NCBI GenBank assembly: GCA_030674155.1
Contig: CM060323.1
Coordinates: forward strand, 46,326,745-46,390,744
Length of the DNA stretch: 64,000 nucleotides
DNA from: Stramonita haemastoma
Lineage: Eukaryota > Mollusca > Gastropoda > Neogastropoda > Muricidae
Direction of reading: 5' to 3'
Part shown: one piece after another, positions 1-12,531 of the stretch
Position numbering within the stretch: the first letter of the stretch is position 1
How the letters are laid out: each line of letters opens with the position of its first letter
Notes under the pieces: generated by a model
The model's database searches: none
What the model was told of the DNA's origin: nothing
What the model saw: only the letters and a program-made list of their open reading frames with translations
Position numbers and translations under genes: made by a program

Positions 1-899
1 TAAGTTCTTAACATACAATGATACCCCCCCCCCCCTCTCCTTTTCCTTCCATTGTTTATCTGAAGTTCTCTCTCTCTCTCTCTCTGAGTGCACATGTTGT
101 GCACACACACAATCAGCACAGTTTTAAACAATAAAAAGGTAATCCTCAATTCTGTGATTACTTTACTATTCTAGTATTCTGTCTTTCATCTGGCTGTATC
201 ATTAACTTTGATCATCACTTTTTCAAGTGGCCACTCTTAAAGTTAGCTTACAAACTTTACATGTGTTTGCCTAACAACAGACCATACTGTACACATCACA
301 ATTAATATTATTGTATCAATCAATACCTGGCCTAGAGTGTCATCATCTTGGGCACATTAAGCGCTTTGATTTGTTTGCTTTACAAGATTTAGCGCAATAT
401 AAATTCCATATCTCATCATCATTAATCTGATCTACCCTAGAGAGTAGAGTACACATCTTTATCATCTTGACTTGAACACTGAAAATCAATAAGACAAAAC
501 TCTGGACAGGCTCTTAATAGTGTTTACTGTTATGCTCATAAGAGTCATATAACCAAATTGTCTGCTATAGTGTCTTCTATTACAAAATTAGATTCTGGTT
601 AATGCTGTACTGACATCATCTGATCATGATCATTGCTCCATCACTTGCACAAATTATACCCATCCCACCAACTCCAACCTCTTCCCATCCATCGTGGAAG
701 GAAATGAGCTGCATTTATCACATTTCTGTACTTTCTGCTGTGAAAAAGCAGCATACAAAGTCAATTTTACTTTTTCAGTCGTTCGTATAATTGTAAAGTT
801 ACAACTTCCAAGTTCATCACAAGTTATTGAGAACATTGGGATACATATTGATTTATTGATTTATTCTGTTGATTGATTTAAAAAAAAAAATTATTCTTT

Positions 900-1058
900 A
901 ATATCGAGGATAATGGAATAAGCACTCTTGTGCTTTTTTTCAACCAGTCCACGTGTGTATGCATTTTTGTAAATGCCATCTGTTCCCACCAGCACACGAT
1001 GGCCTACTCTTACGAAAAGCGGAACAGGATTTAACATGTGCGCAAGGTGTTCATATTG
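900..1058 (-). mobile_element. Family A SINE, 3' part
   Basis: Holds only the distal half (TATCCTCGATATTA end back to the TGCGCACATGTTAAATCC segment); the core and head are missing. Confidence 0.7.
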
Positions 1059-1538
1059 AATAAGTAAGAACGAAGGCGGATAGTATACGATTTTAAAATT
1101 ATAGCTTCGGTTTTGATTTTTGAATGTAAACTAACTATATGAATATTGCAACAGTAGAATTGGATACAAAGTTTAACTTTCTAAGACTTCCTTACTTTTT
1201 GACAATGATTGATAGTTTGATACTGCGATAGTTATTTGTCAATTCTCACCATCAAGCTGTCCTCTATATCTTTGTTGACAGATGCTGATAGCTGTGATGT
1301 CCGGACCGCTTTTGTTTTTTTGAACATGTTCGATTTTTTTTCCAGTTTTCGTTTGGAATACTTTGATCGTGGTGCAGATGTCAAACTCGAAGACCATGTA
1401 AACTTTACACTCTGGTATAACAACATAACAAGGGATAAGGGAGATAATTCAGTAAATCTTATTACTAAAATCATCCAAAACAACAGTGATAGGCCTAGTC
1501 CTGTTTTTTTTTCTTTTCTTTTTAGTTGGTTGGTTGGT

Positions 1539-1587
<49 letters not shown>

Positions 1588-1597
1588 GGGGGGGGGG
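1539..1597 (+). repeat. (TG)n then poly-G
   Basis: About 22 TG units followed by a 12-G run. Confidence 0.95.
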
Positions 1598-1789
1598 TGT
1601 TTGTTTTTCCCGAGGAGTCACACAAGCAACGCATTTTCAGGCAGTGTATCTTAAGCAGATCTAGCCTAGCGGAGCCCATCCCTCTTAGGGTCACTGACGA
1701 CATGCTGGGTAAGTTCATGTCATCCGCACCTCCTGTCAAAGGGAAACTGGATAGCCTGGTGGTTGCACTCGCGAGCGGACGGCCTGTGT

Positions 1790-2093
1790 TCAAGCCCAGG
1801 TTCAAGGCACCACCGAGACCCCCGTTCATGGAGATTTTTTCCCTGGAGTGAACATAAGTGAATACCCCACTCTCCCGAAAAGTCCTTCGGATGAGACTAT
1901 AAATCAAGTTCCCGTGTGTGAACGCACGCAGAACGTCTTGTGCACGAATTAAATCATATTCCACCTTTCGTAAGAGAAGGCCATTGTGTGCCAGTAGTAA
2001 CAGATGACAAAATCTACAAAATTGCATGGACATGGGGATAAGATACAATAAAGCTCACGAGTGCTTATTCGCTTATCATCCAAATAAAAGGTT
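1790..2093 (+). mobile_element. Family A SINE
   Basis: Contains CCCTGGAGTGAACATAAG, AAAGTCCTTCGGATGAGACT, the AACAGATGAC segment and a diverged TTATC end. The head is degraded. Confidence 0.75.
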
Positions 2094-2382
2094 AAATGAT
2101 TAAATAGATAAACAAAAGCTGGCTTATTCCGACTTGTAACAAAGGCGGGGAGTGGATGTAAAATAAAGGAAACCAAAAACAACCCACAAACAAGCAAAAA
2201 ACCCAGCAAAATAAAAAGCATGTCAGCACTTACCTTTTATCCCCGAAAATAATTTTGTTTTACCTTGTCTTGTAGGAAAGCTGAGAGATGATTCGCGTGC
2301 TGTGACGGAGCAAGTGGCCCCCATGTGCACAAAATTAATAGAAGTGCATGCATTCATGCACGGACGCATGCACACGAGCGCG

Positions 2383-2455
2383 GGCGTGCGCGCGCGCGCG
2401 CGCACACACACACACACATCTGAAAATAAAATTTTGACTGTCTTGAATACACACA

Positions 2456-2515
<60 letters not shown>

Positions 2516-2516
2516 C
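2383..2516 (+). repeat. (CG)n and (AC)n arrays
   Basis: CG-alternating DNA at 2387-2402 (Z-DNA prone), then AC arrays at 2403-2418 and 2450-2513. Confidence 0.95.
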
Positions 2517-2518
2517 AC

Positions 2519-2602
2519 AGAGAACCTCTTGCCCACACGTTAACACCCGTTCCACTTTTTGGAAGAGTAGGACATTGTGTGCCGGTGGGAACGGGTGACA
2601 AC
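2519..2602 (+). mobile_element. Family A SINE fragment
   Basis: Only the middle (CACACGTTAACACCCGTTCC to GGTGGGAACGGGTGACA), directly after an (AC)n array. Confidence 0.6.
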
Positions 2603-2786
2603 GGATTTATGCTGAGTTTGTGTATGGTCAATTCTTCACACTTAAGCAAATCTTCATTACAACGTTCAGGTGGATTGGTGCTAAAAAATGTGCAATACCC
2701 AGTCATGTTGCATTTGTTGCATGTATTTGAAACGATCATCAATACTCTTAAACATTTTGCTTTTCTGTCTCCCAAGTCTGATGAAT

Positions 2787-2917
2787 GTGCTGCTGCTACT
2801 ACTGCTGCTGCTGGTGCTGCCGCTGCTGGTGCTGCTACTACTACTACTACTACTACTACTACTCTGCTGCTGCTGCTGCTGCTGCTGCTGCTAAAACAAA
2901 AACTACTACTACTAGGC

Positions 2918-3004
<87 letters not shown>
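2787..3004 (+). repeat. (CTG)n/(CTA)n trinucleotide tract
   Basis: Mixed CTG and CTA triplets, including over 25 consecutive CTA. Apparent Leu, Tyr or Thr frames here are not proteins. Confidence 0.97.
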
Positions 3005-3005
<1 letters not shown>

Positions 3006-3336
3006 TAGTTGCAAGAAATCGTTCTTTGTGTCTTAAAGAGTTCTGATCAGTATTTGTTTAAAATGTTTTATTGTCTTATCTTAGCCTACTGCACCTGCCA
3101 AAATGTCTGTTTATGAGATGATAAAGTCGTTTCGAATCTCGAAGGATTCAAATCAAGGAAGACAGTTATAAATGTGATGAGTGCTGCTAAACGATCACTA
3201 TGCACATCCATATGGAGCCAGTACGTGGGGCAAAGTCATCTGTGGGAACCAGCCTATAAATCGCCTGTGGGCCAAGAGAGTTGCACCCAAAACTATTATG
3301 ATTAAAAAAAAAACTCATTGTCCAGCAAAACAAGTT

Positions 3337-3361
3337 GGGGGGGGGGGGGGGGGGGGGGGGG
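3337..3361 (+). repeat. Poly-G run
   Basis: 25 consecutive G, followed by G-rich DNA to 3426. Confidence 0.95.
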
Positions 3362-3449
3362 TAGTTGGGTAGAGGTAGGAGTTGGGCGCAGCCCGGGTGG
3401 GTGGATGGGGGTGGGAGAGGGCGGGGTTATTCTTTTCTTTTTTTTTGTA

Positions 3450-3772
3450 GTCTTTTATTTCGAGGATAATGGAATAAGTGGTCGTGTGCTTTTTTCTTCT
3501 TTTTTAATCTAGTCTCTGCGTGTATGCACTTTTGTCATCTGTTTCCACCGGCACACGATGGCCTCCTCTTTCGAAAAGCGGAACGGGCTTTAACGTGTTC
3601 GCAAGATGTGCTGTGTGCGTTCGCACATGGGACGTCAGTTTATAGTCTCCTCCGAAGGACTGTGCGTGCACTGGTATTAACTCAAGAGGAAAAATCCTCT
3701 TGAACGTGATTCCAACCCAGGTCAGCAGATCACGAGCGCATAACTGACCACAAGGCTGTCCTGTCTAGAAAG
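3450..3772 (-). mobile_element. Family A SINE, near full length
   Basis: Reads on the minus strand from a tRNA-like head (B-box-like GGTTGGAATC) through the GTCCTTCGGAGGAGACTATA core to the TTATCCTCGAAATAAAAG end. It lies upstream of TFIIS. Confidence 0.8.
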
Positions 3773-3920
3773 GGTTACATAAGGTAAGCATGGAGGGGGA
3801 CAGTAGGTCTACGTGGTGGTGGGTGGTTTCAGAAATCAGCAATCCCTTCCTCCCCTCACAGTGCTTCAATCGGAAATCTCCGATGGGACATAATTATAAT
3901 CACAACAACGACAACTGCCT

Positions 3921-3921
<1 letters not shown>

Positions 3922-3966
<45 letters not shown>
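3922..3966 (+). repeat. Poly-C run of 45
   Basis: An uninterrupted C homopolymer, unusually long; its length in the assembly may not be exact. Confidence 0.95.
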
Positions 3967-3968
<2 letters not shown>

Positions 3969-4754
3969 CTATACCCCCTCCTCCCCCAAGAGATAGGATA
4001 AAGGTCTAAAGAGAGGTTCCGGCAAGAAATCAACTTCCGTTTACAGAAACGCACGTGTGCTATGTCATTACGTGGCTGTTGGCGTTAAGTGAAAGGTTGG
4101 ACTGTTTGGGGCTCTACTCGGTAAGGGATTAGTCGTTTTACGTTTGCACTTTTTTTAACTGAGTTTTTTGTTTAATAAATATCTTCATATTTTGGGAAGT
4201 GTTTACATATGTGTTGATCGAAAGCCATGTGCTAAGTAGTTTAAAAATAGATTCCAGTTGCTTTTTGGTTGGGTTTGCACAGTTGAACGTTGAACGAAAC
4301 AGCGCACGTGGTGAAGCGTCCAGTTGGTCGTGCGTTGTTTAGTTTTTGTCTGCTCTTTATTGTGGAATATATTTGAGTGATCAGTACCTTTTGTCTAGTA
4401 TATTGATGCTCTTTTATGATTTTAGCATTCTTGCTATTTTTTAGAGTCATGTGATGAAGTAACCACATGATTAAGCAAACTGTTATCTGGAAAGTTCTTG
4501 TTTTTCTACGATTCCTGCAATAAGACATATGATTAGTGGAACATCCTCAATACGGTCAGGACTGTGGTTTCAAAAAGACAGGACCGGACATTCAGGAGCG
4601 ATCTCAGTGTTTTTTCCCCTCCCATCTCACCAGGTAGCATCAGTTTTACGTTGCATTTTCAATTAATTTTTTTGCAGTCGTTATGATTTGCAAATTATTT
4701 TTAGTATGAAGGTAAAAGTTCGACAGAAATGTTGAATGAAAGCCTTGACGATCA

Positions 4755-4775
4755 GATTCGCCGCCATTTTATGCA
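4755..4775 (+). promoter_or_regulatory. YY1-like motif, possible TFIIS core promoter
   Basis: GCCGCCATTTT sits about 1.2 kb upstream of the TFIIS ATG, in a stretch free of microsatellites. This motif is common just after transcription starts of metazoan housekeeping genes. A start here would need a 5' UTR intron. This is inference only. Confidence 0.25.
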
Positions 4776-5953
4776 TTCAGAAAACGCTATTGGAGAATGC
4801 AGAACTGAAACCAGGCAATCGGTGCATTGAAATGTGACAGAACTTTCTTTTCTGATTATTCATGCATTGTACTTGTTTTATAAACCTTTATGAAAGGAAG
4901 AGGATGTTTATTGCATGTATCTAGACAAGCTTTGAAGCGTTCCATTTTCATGTTTTCGTCTTGTTGGAACCCAACCCCCCTCCACACACACGCACACGCA
5001 CGCATACAAACAGTATTTAAAAAAAAATTTAGATTGACCCTGACACGATTGACACGAAAGACTGACCCTGCTTATGCTTTTGATCTGAAGACTCTAATCA
5101 GAACGTAATTGTCATATGTTACAATATTAAAAGCAAGTAAAGTTATTTAGTGTGGTAATATTCAATAATCCATCGTGAAAACACTTGGCCATCCATCTGC
5201 TGATCACAAGATTAATGTAAAAAATATTAGTTTGAGTAACATGCCATGAAATATTGTTCAATCGCTTGGACCATCTCAACCAGCAAAGCCACCAGCAGTG
5301 GTCACTAATGACTAATCACAATCACTGAATCAACCATGTTTAGGTATCACAGTATGAAGTAAGTAGTTTTGGTGAATGAAGGAGAAAATGACCACATTTG
5401 AAGTCCAATTAAAAAACAACAACTGTGTCAGTGTGTGGGATGGATGTTTTTCAAAGGATGAATTTAATCTCCAGATTTTGACCCTCATCCCCATAGGGCA
5501 CCATATTGTTTTGCTTTTATTATCACTCATGAGAAACTTAACCAATGAACCCTTGAAGATGAGGATTTAGTTAACTTTAAAGTAGAAATCTATCTCAGTC
5601 AGATTTTTTTTCTTGATGATTATTTCACTGTCAGATCTCAATCCATCTTCTTGATGTTCCTTCTGAGTGTATCATACTGAGTGTGTGGCATAAAATTAAA
5701 ACTAAAGCCCATTCCACCTTCTGGAAGAGCGGTTGTCTGTCATCAGGAAAACTACCTTGTCTTGAAATGTTATTCATTGCAAATGAAAAAAAAGAAAATC
5801 CTGATACTGTTGGTAGTGTTGATCATTTGTCATACGTACCCGGTTTCAGATTTGATAGAGCAAGGAGCTGATCAGCCAATCCCATAGTGACTGCAGACTT
5901 GCCAGCTGACATTGTGTGGATCAACATCTTAAGTTGCCTGCATCTCATGCAAA

Positions 5954-6022
5954 ATGGGTTGTGAGGATGATGTTTTGCGCATCGCCAAAAAGCTGGACAA
6001 ACTGATTGCCAGCAACACAGCA
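5954..6022 (+). CDS. TCEA1: TFIIS exon 1 (start codon)
   Basis: Encodes residues 1-23, [16 protein letters not shown] onward, the first helix of the TFIIS N-terminal domain. The donor is GCA|gtaagt and the exon ends in phase 0. The ATG follows CATGCAAA. An upstream non-coding exon is possible: a good acceptor (cggtttcag) lies near 5850. Confidence 0.92.
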
Positions 6023-6132
6023 GTAAGTCAACATCAAGCTTGTGGTTTTGTTTGTGTCATTGTGTAATGTATTCATGAGTGTCTGTGTATGTGTGGGGAG
6101 TACTGTATGTGTACTTGTACACATATGTGTGT

Positions 6133-6201
<69 letters not shown>

Positions 6202-9200
6202 CTGTGGTGTGTGTGTGTGTGTGTGTGTGTGAGTGACCAGTGCTGTAGTAAAATACTAAAAACCTAGAAAAGTGTAAGGAGGGGGTCAGGTGGGATTATC
6301 ATTATCTGATTATGCCTATGGATGCATGGTGGTGGTAGATGTGTGTGTCAACTATTAAAAAGTATCATGTGTGTGTAACTGCAGAGGGTTTGGGAAGTAG
6401 AGAAAGGACATGGCCTAGGATAAAATAAAAAATCTGATTTTACATTTGTTATTGCTTTGGCTTGTTTGTTATGCAAGTGAGAAGTCTTTGATGCGTCATG
6501 TGGCAGCTGGCAAACAATAACATTAAAGAACCTTAAAAAAAGGTAAAAGGTAAAGGTGTCCCATAACCTGTGTGGTCGTAGGGGAGCGAGGCACCAAGAG
6601 ACCTCAGCTTTTCTAGGGGCCAGCATATTGAGGGCGGCGGCCATCTCCTCTCCCTCGCTGCTTTACCTTCCCTGACCCTAAAGAGGGCAGGTACCCATTG
6701 ACAGCTGGGTCAACTGGGGGGACTGTACTGAAGCCAAGGCGCGCAAATGGTCACACATCCAACTGGTAACCATGCTCGACGCTGCTTAGCTAAATGTTTA
6801 GAAGTCTGACAGCAAGATCAGTGGGTTTCTTCTCATGATGGAAACATTTCGAAGTGCTTGAGAAGAGCTGAACTGACTATGATTGATATGGTTAATCAAT
6901 GAATCAAATTTGCAGATTGCTGCTCTGGATAAGGTAAGAAAAACTCAAAATCGTTTAAGAAAATGTTAAAATGTTAATCTAATTTGGAAATATCCAAAAT
7001 GAAAAACTTAGTGGGGGGACAAGTTTATTGTGCAAAAATTGGACCAGATTTATATGTTAGGGTAGATAATGGAGTAGGAATGGGATAGCTTAGTGGTCAG
7101 AGCACTCACTTTCCTCAACGGCTCAAGCTACTAAGGTTAAGCAGTATTGAGCGTACAGTTACCAAGTGGATGGGTGACTGTTTTGCACACCTTGTCTTCA
7201 GTACAGTCCTCCAGTTCACCCAGCTGTAGTGTAAATGGGTACCTGCCCTCTCTACTTTTAGGGTCAGGGAAGGTAAAGCAGTAAGAGAGAGGAGATGGGT
7301 GCAGCCCTCAAAATGATGGCCCCTAGAGAAGCTGAGGTCTCTGACATCTTGCTCCTCAATGACCATATACATGATATAGGTTATTGTTATGGAAGCACCT
7401 TAACCTTTTAGTTTACTGTTTTTAAAATTTTACCTAATGGAGTGTCTTTATTATATGAGCAGAGATGATTAAAGCTAAGGTATTAAAGATTTTGATGTCT
7501 TTATCGTTTTAGAATTAAAATAGAAAACAGGAACAGCTTGTAACCTTGGCATGTGTTTGTGATATTTTGAAATTTGTGATATTATATGATCATTAAAATG
7601 TCATTTTTTTGCAGGATCACACCACAGCTCTTGATCTGCTGAAAGCTCTGCAAGATTTAAAAATGTCATTGGAAGTTTTACAGGTATGTTATGACTGGCT
7701 TGTTTCTTTTTCATTATGTTATAAATGCATGAATATGTATCATTTATTAATAGAGAGAAAGCCATTTCATACTGGTAGGAAGGGATTGTTTTTGACAATC
7801 ATATGCACACACATGTGGACTCCAAATGTGGGATGTGACTATATAAATGTGGTATGGGTGAGAAGGGGGTGGGGGATATGGCCACATTAAAAAAAAATCT
7901 CACCATTAGTGAACCTCGGGAGTTTAAATATGAGGAATGAAAAAAAAAAGAAATTTTGTAGGACATGGCACCAGAGAGTCAAATCTATTTTTGTTTCATC
8001 TTTTTTTTTTTTCATTTGCAGAAAACCAGGATTGGCATGATGGTCAACAGTCTACGAAAAGCTAGCACCAACGAGGAGGTCATCTCTCTTTCCAAGACCT
8101 TGATAAAAAATTGGAAGAAATTACTCCCAGCAGGTAAGTTCCCAGTCTCTTGACCTGAAATATGTCGAGGTTGAGTCGGTGTCTTCAAAAGCTATTGAGT
8201 AATTAGTTGCATTCAATAAATGGCAATTCAATCATTCAGTTTGCATCCATGATTGGAAGTCGTTAGAATTGCATGTTTCTATCACATGATGTGAAGAAAA
8301 TGAAATTGGTCTTGATAATGAATCTGTTTGTTCTTAGTGCCATCTACACTGACAGGTAGCTGTCTCCCGTTAATTCACACAGGTCTGTAATGTTTTTTGG
8401 TGTTGAATTTTATCAGTGACCCCCCCCTCCCCTCTCCCTGGACCCATATTTGATTAAGAAGATGGCTTTTATTTTATTCTAAGGTGGAGAGAGTACTTTC
8501 CTTGTATGTTGATCAGTGGTTGATTCCAGCTTGTACAATCCATCATAATATTAAAACCCTACCAACTACATGGGTAATGTGAGGCTGGTTCCTATTAGGA
8601 ACTCACTTCAATGGATGATATAAAATAAAAAAAAGAAAGATTGTACTTTCATCATAAAGTAGAATTCTCTCATAAAGCATATACATCACCATCATTGCTA
8701 GTATATTGCTTCCTGTGTAGCATGCTGACATCGAGTTTTTAGAACTCGTATCAATGTTTCATTATGTTGCAAGGATTTTTAAGGTTAAAAGGATGTTATG
8801 TAAAACTACTCTTTAGTATTTTCATATTGCCGAGCAAAACAACAGAATAACAACAACAACAACAATATCTGTTATATTTTTTGTGGTATGTGTCGAGTAG
8901 GACAGTTTAGGTATTTCATTATGTCCGGCATACCGTACAACAACAAAGCTACCCAATATTGATATGGATGGTGAGGTGGAGAAGCGTGGAGGTATTGCAG
9001 TATCCAAGCCAATAACAGCAAGAGGAAGAAAAAAGAACTGTTATACGGTTGTCGATCCCAAACACGGGAGGGTATTTTCATTATTTCCGAGCAAAACAAC
9101 AGAATAACAACAACAAAAACAACAACAACAATATCTGTAATATTTTTCTGGTAATGTCGATGTAGAAACACTGTTTAGGTATTTTCATTATTGCCAAGCA

Positions 9201-11879
9201 AAACAACAGAATAACAACAAAAACAATATCTGTGATATTTTTTCTGGTATTGTCGATGTAGAAACACTGTCTAGGTATTTTCATTATTACCGAGCAAAAC
9301 AACAGAACAACAACAACAAAAACAACAACAACAGCATCTGTCATATTTTTTGTGGTACTGTGTATACAGACGGGGGCTCCCAAGGAGGTCTGAGCCGTCA
9401 GTCATCCTCCGCTTCCCTGTCCCGCAGCAGCAGCTCCAGAAGATGGAGGAGGGGGAGGTGGGAGAGGGGGGAGACTCGCAGTCCCCACTGGCAGCAAGGA
9501 GGAGGAGGAGAAGGAGGAGAAGCCGCAGAATGGCTCCGCTCGCATTCCCAACACACAGGACGCGGTGCGGTTGAAGTGTCGGGAGCTCATGGCCAATGCT
9601 TTGAAAGCGGAGGTATAAGCATACATGTACAGTGTGTGCACGTCTAGAAAAAATATGGAAACGTCCAAGAGAATGATAGGGTCCCTCCCCACTTCCAGCT
9701 AAAGTTGTAGCTTACTTTATATTATATTTTTCTTCTTTATCTAATCCTAGCCCTAATTTTGATGTTGAAACTGTTTCAAAATTAGTAGGCTGCAAAAAAT
9801 GTGTTTCATTCCATTAAGAAGTGTTCTTTCATTGCTTGTTAATGGATAATGAGGAGTGGGAACACAACAGAAAGCTTTACTGAAGAATTGAAGTAGTTCA
9901 GCAGTGTGCATTTGTATAACATGGTATATCAACACTGCTTTCTTTTCACATGGATTATGATGAAAGGCAATAGCAGTTTTTTTGTTTGGATAAGAAATAA
10001 ATTTGCCAGAAAACTTAAATTTGATTGAGATAGGAATGGGTAGCATTCTTTTTGTAAGATTGTGAGAATGATGTCTGTTTGGGTGGGTGGGGTATTTAAA
10101 AAAAAAAAAAAATCGTGAAATGTAAATTGGATGTTATTTATAATACCTTTTCAGTTAAAAAAACATATATATAACTCTGCCTCCTGTTCCCAGTTGTTTG
10201 CATTCAGCAAACAAACAAAAAAGAAAGGACTGTGAGATGTGATGATGCATGTGAAGATAATGTTGCAGAGGTGCCAGAGAACGTGTGCGATCCTGAAGAA
10301 CTTGCAGCTTACATCGAAGATGGTATCCTTTTCTGTAAACCTCATTTGCCAGTTTGGTGATGTGCAGTGTAACGTACAAGATTATTTCTGGTTGTTCATC
10401 GTATAGTGGTTACAGTGTTCTGAGACAGGGATGATCTTAGTCAGGTTCAGGTTTCCGTGACATACTGCCTGAAAAGTTCAGTTCAGTGCAATGCCACGGT
10501 GACTCCTCGAGGAGTCTTTGGGGGAAGTCTGTGAAGTCAGATCACAGTCAGTTGTGCTGTGTGTGATTTGTAGTGTGCACTGCTTATGTTTGTGATAGTA
10601 CCAAACTGAACATGAAGCGGGGATGAATCTCACATTGTTCATCATCTTGTAGTTTTTATTGAGCATTGTGTGTGCAGACCCTGATGAGCAGTTAAGCACT
10701 GGTATAAGTGTTTATGAATGTATGTCCCTTATGCATACAATGCATACACATAAAATATCTCTTTCTGTATGTTTGTCACTCACAATGTCAAGAAGAGGGT
10801 TGCACGATGCCAGTAAGTAAAACCTTGATGTTCTTGATTTGATTCCCAACTGTGCCCTTTCTTCCCAGTTTAACAAAGAAATCAAACTGAATGTCGAAGT
10901 CCTTTGGATGAGACTATAAACCAAGACCCCATGTGCAAATGCATGCAGAACATCTTGTGCACACGTTAAAAACCTGTTTGTCTTTTTGGAAGAAAAGACC
11001 ATTGTGTGCCGGTAGTAACAGATGACAAAAATTTTCCCCCCAAAACTGCATGCACACAGGTGTGTTTAGACACGATCCCTGAAGTTGGAATGCTGCTACC
11101 TTTAATGGTGGGCAGAAAGGGGAAAAAGTGGTTGTATACGCAAAAATCTTATCGTTGGTGAACCTCGTAGCTCTTGCGAGGAATGAAAAAAAAACACACA
11201 CAAAAAAAACGCACAAAAAAATTTCTAATCTTTTTTTCTGTGAAAACCTGTGTCTTAAGATTAGACACGGGTCCAAAAGTGGCCAAAATTATGTTTTTTT
11301 TTCGAATTAATAATTACTGGGTACATTTATGGTGATCTTCGTGTGTGAATTTAAAGAAATTGGGTTGTAAAACATGTCTGTAGAAACATGTTACTTCTAC
11401 CTGTTATAGATAAAAAGGTTTAGGAGTTTGAAACATTTGGCTTTGGCGGCCCATATTGGATTGTTTCCGTGGCAACAGCGCAGAAAACTGAATAATTCTT
11501 CGATTTTATGCTTTACAAGTGATGCCCTTTCAATCTATGGTATAACTTTTAACATGGGCTTGTAAACAAAATTTCATCAGTTTCGACCCCCATGTCCCTC
11601 CCACCTTAACCCATCCCCAGCCATACACAAGGAGTTTGGCAACACAGACTCCAAGTACAAAAACCGCATACGCAGTCGAGTGGCCAACCTGAAGGACCAG
11701 CGCAATCCTCAGCTGAGGCAGAACGTGCTGGTGGGTCTGATAAGGCCGGAAAAGATCGCCTCCATGACAGCTGAGGTGAGTGTGTGGGTGTGTGTGGGTG
11801 GGTAGGTGTGTGTGTGTGTGTGGGTGGGTGTGTGTGTGGTGTGTGGGTGGGTAGGTGTGTGTGTGTGTGGTGGGTGGGT

Positions 11880-11918
<39 letters not shown>

Positions 11919-11963
11919 TGTGTGTGTGTGTGTGGGTGTAGGTGTGTGGGTGTGTGTGTGTAT

Positions 11964-12000
<37 letters not shown>

Positions 12001-12461
12001 TGTTTCTATTTCTATTTTTTCCCCTCCTTTTTTATTTTATTTCGAGGAGAATGGAATAAGCACTCATGTGCTGTTTTACATCCAGTCCTTGTGTGTATGC
12101 AGTTTTGTCAATTTTGTCATCCGTTCCCACAGGCACACATAGCCAGGACGTGTTTTGCAGATGTTGGCAGGAGATTTATACCAGGGCGCTTGGGGGTGGT
12201 CTTGTGGAAAAGAGTTGAGGTAGCTGTATTCCACTTTCAGGGGTGATGTCTAAACATGACCCAGTGTGCATGTGGGTTTTTTTTGTATATATTTTTTGTC
12301 AACCGTCCTTACAAATGGCCTGCTTTTCCAAAAAGCAGAATGGGTTTTAAAAGGTGCACAAGATGTTCTACGTACATTCGCACACGGGGCCTCGGTTTAT
12401 AGTCTCATCCAAAGGACTTTTGGGAAAGCGGAGTCAGTATTGATGTGGGTTTTTTTGTTTG

Positions 12462-12531
<70 letters not shown>

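Larger units (their letters stand above)
1..4740. other. Left flank, no gene seen
   Basis: AT-rich DNA with SINE fragments and simple repeats listed separately. No open frame with a recognisable protein was found on either strand. If TFIIS has a distant promoter it could start here. Confidence 0.6.

Noticed and set aside
2579..3046. 155-aa Leu/Thr/Ala-rich open frame
   Set aside because: It is a translated CTG/CTA tract.
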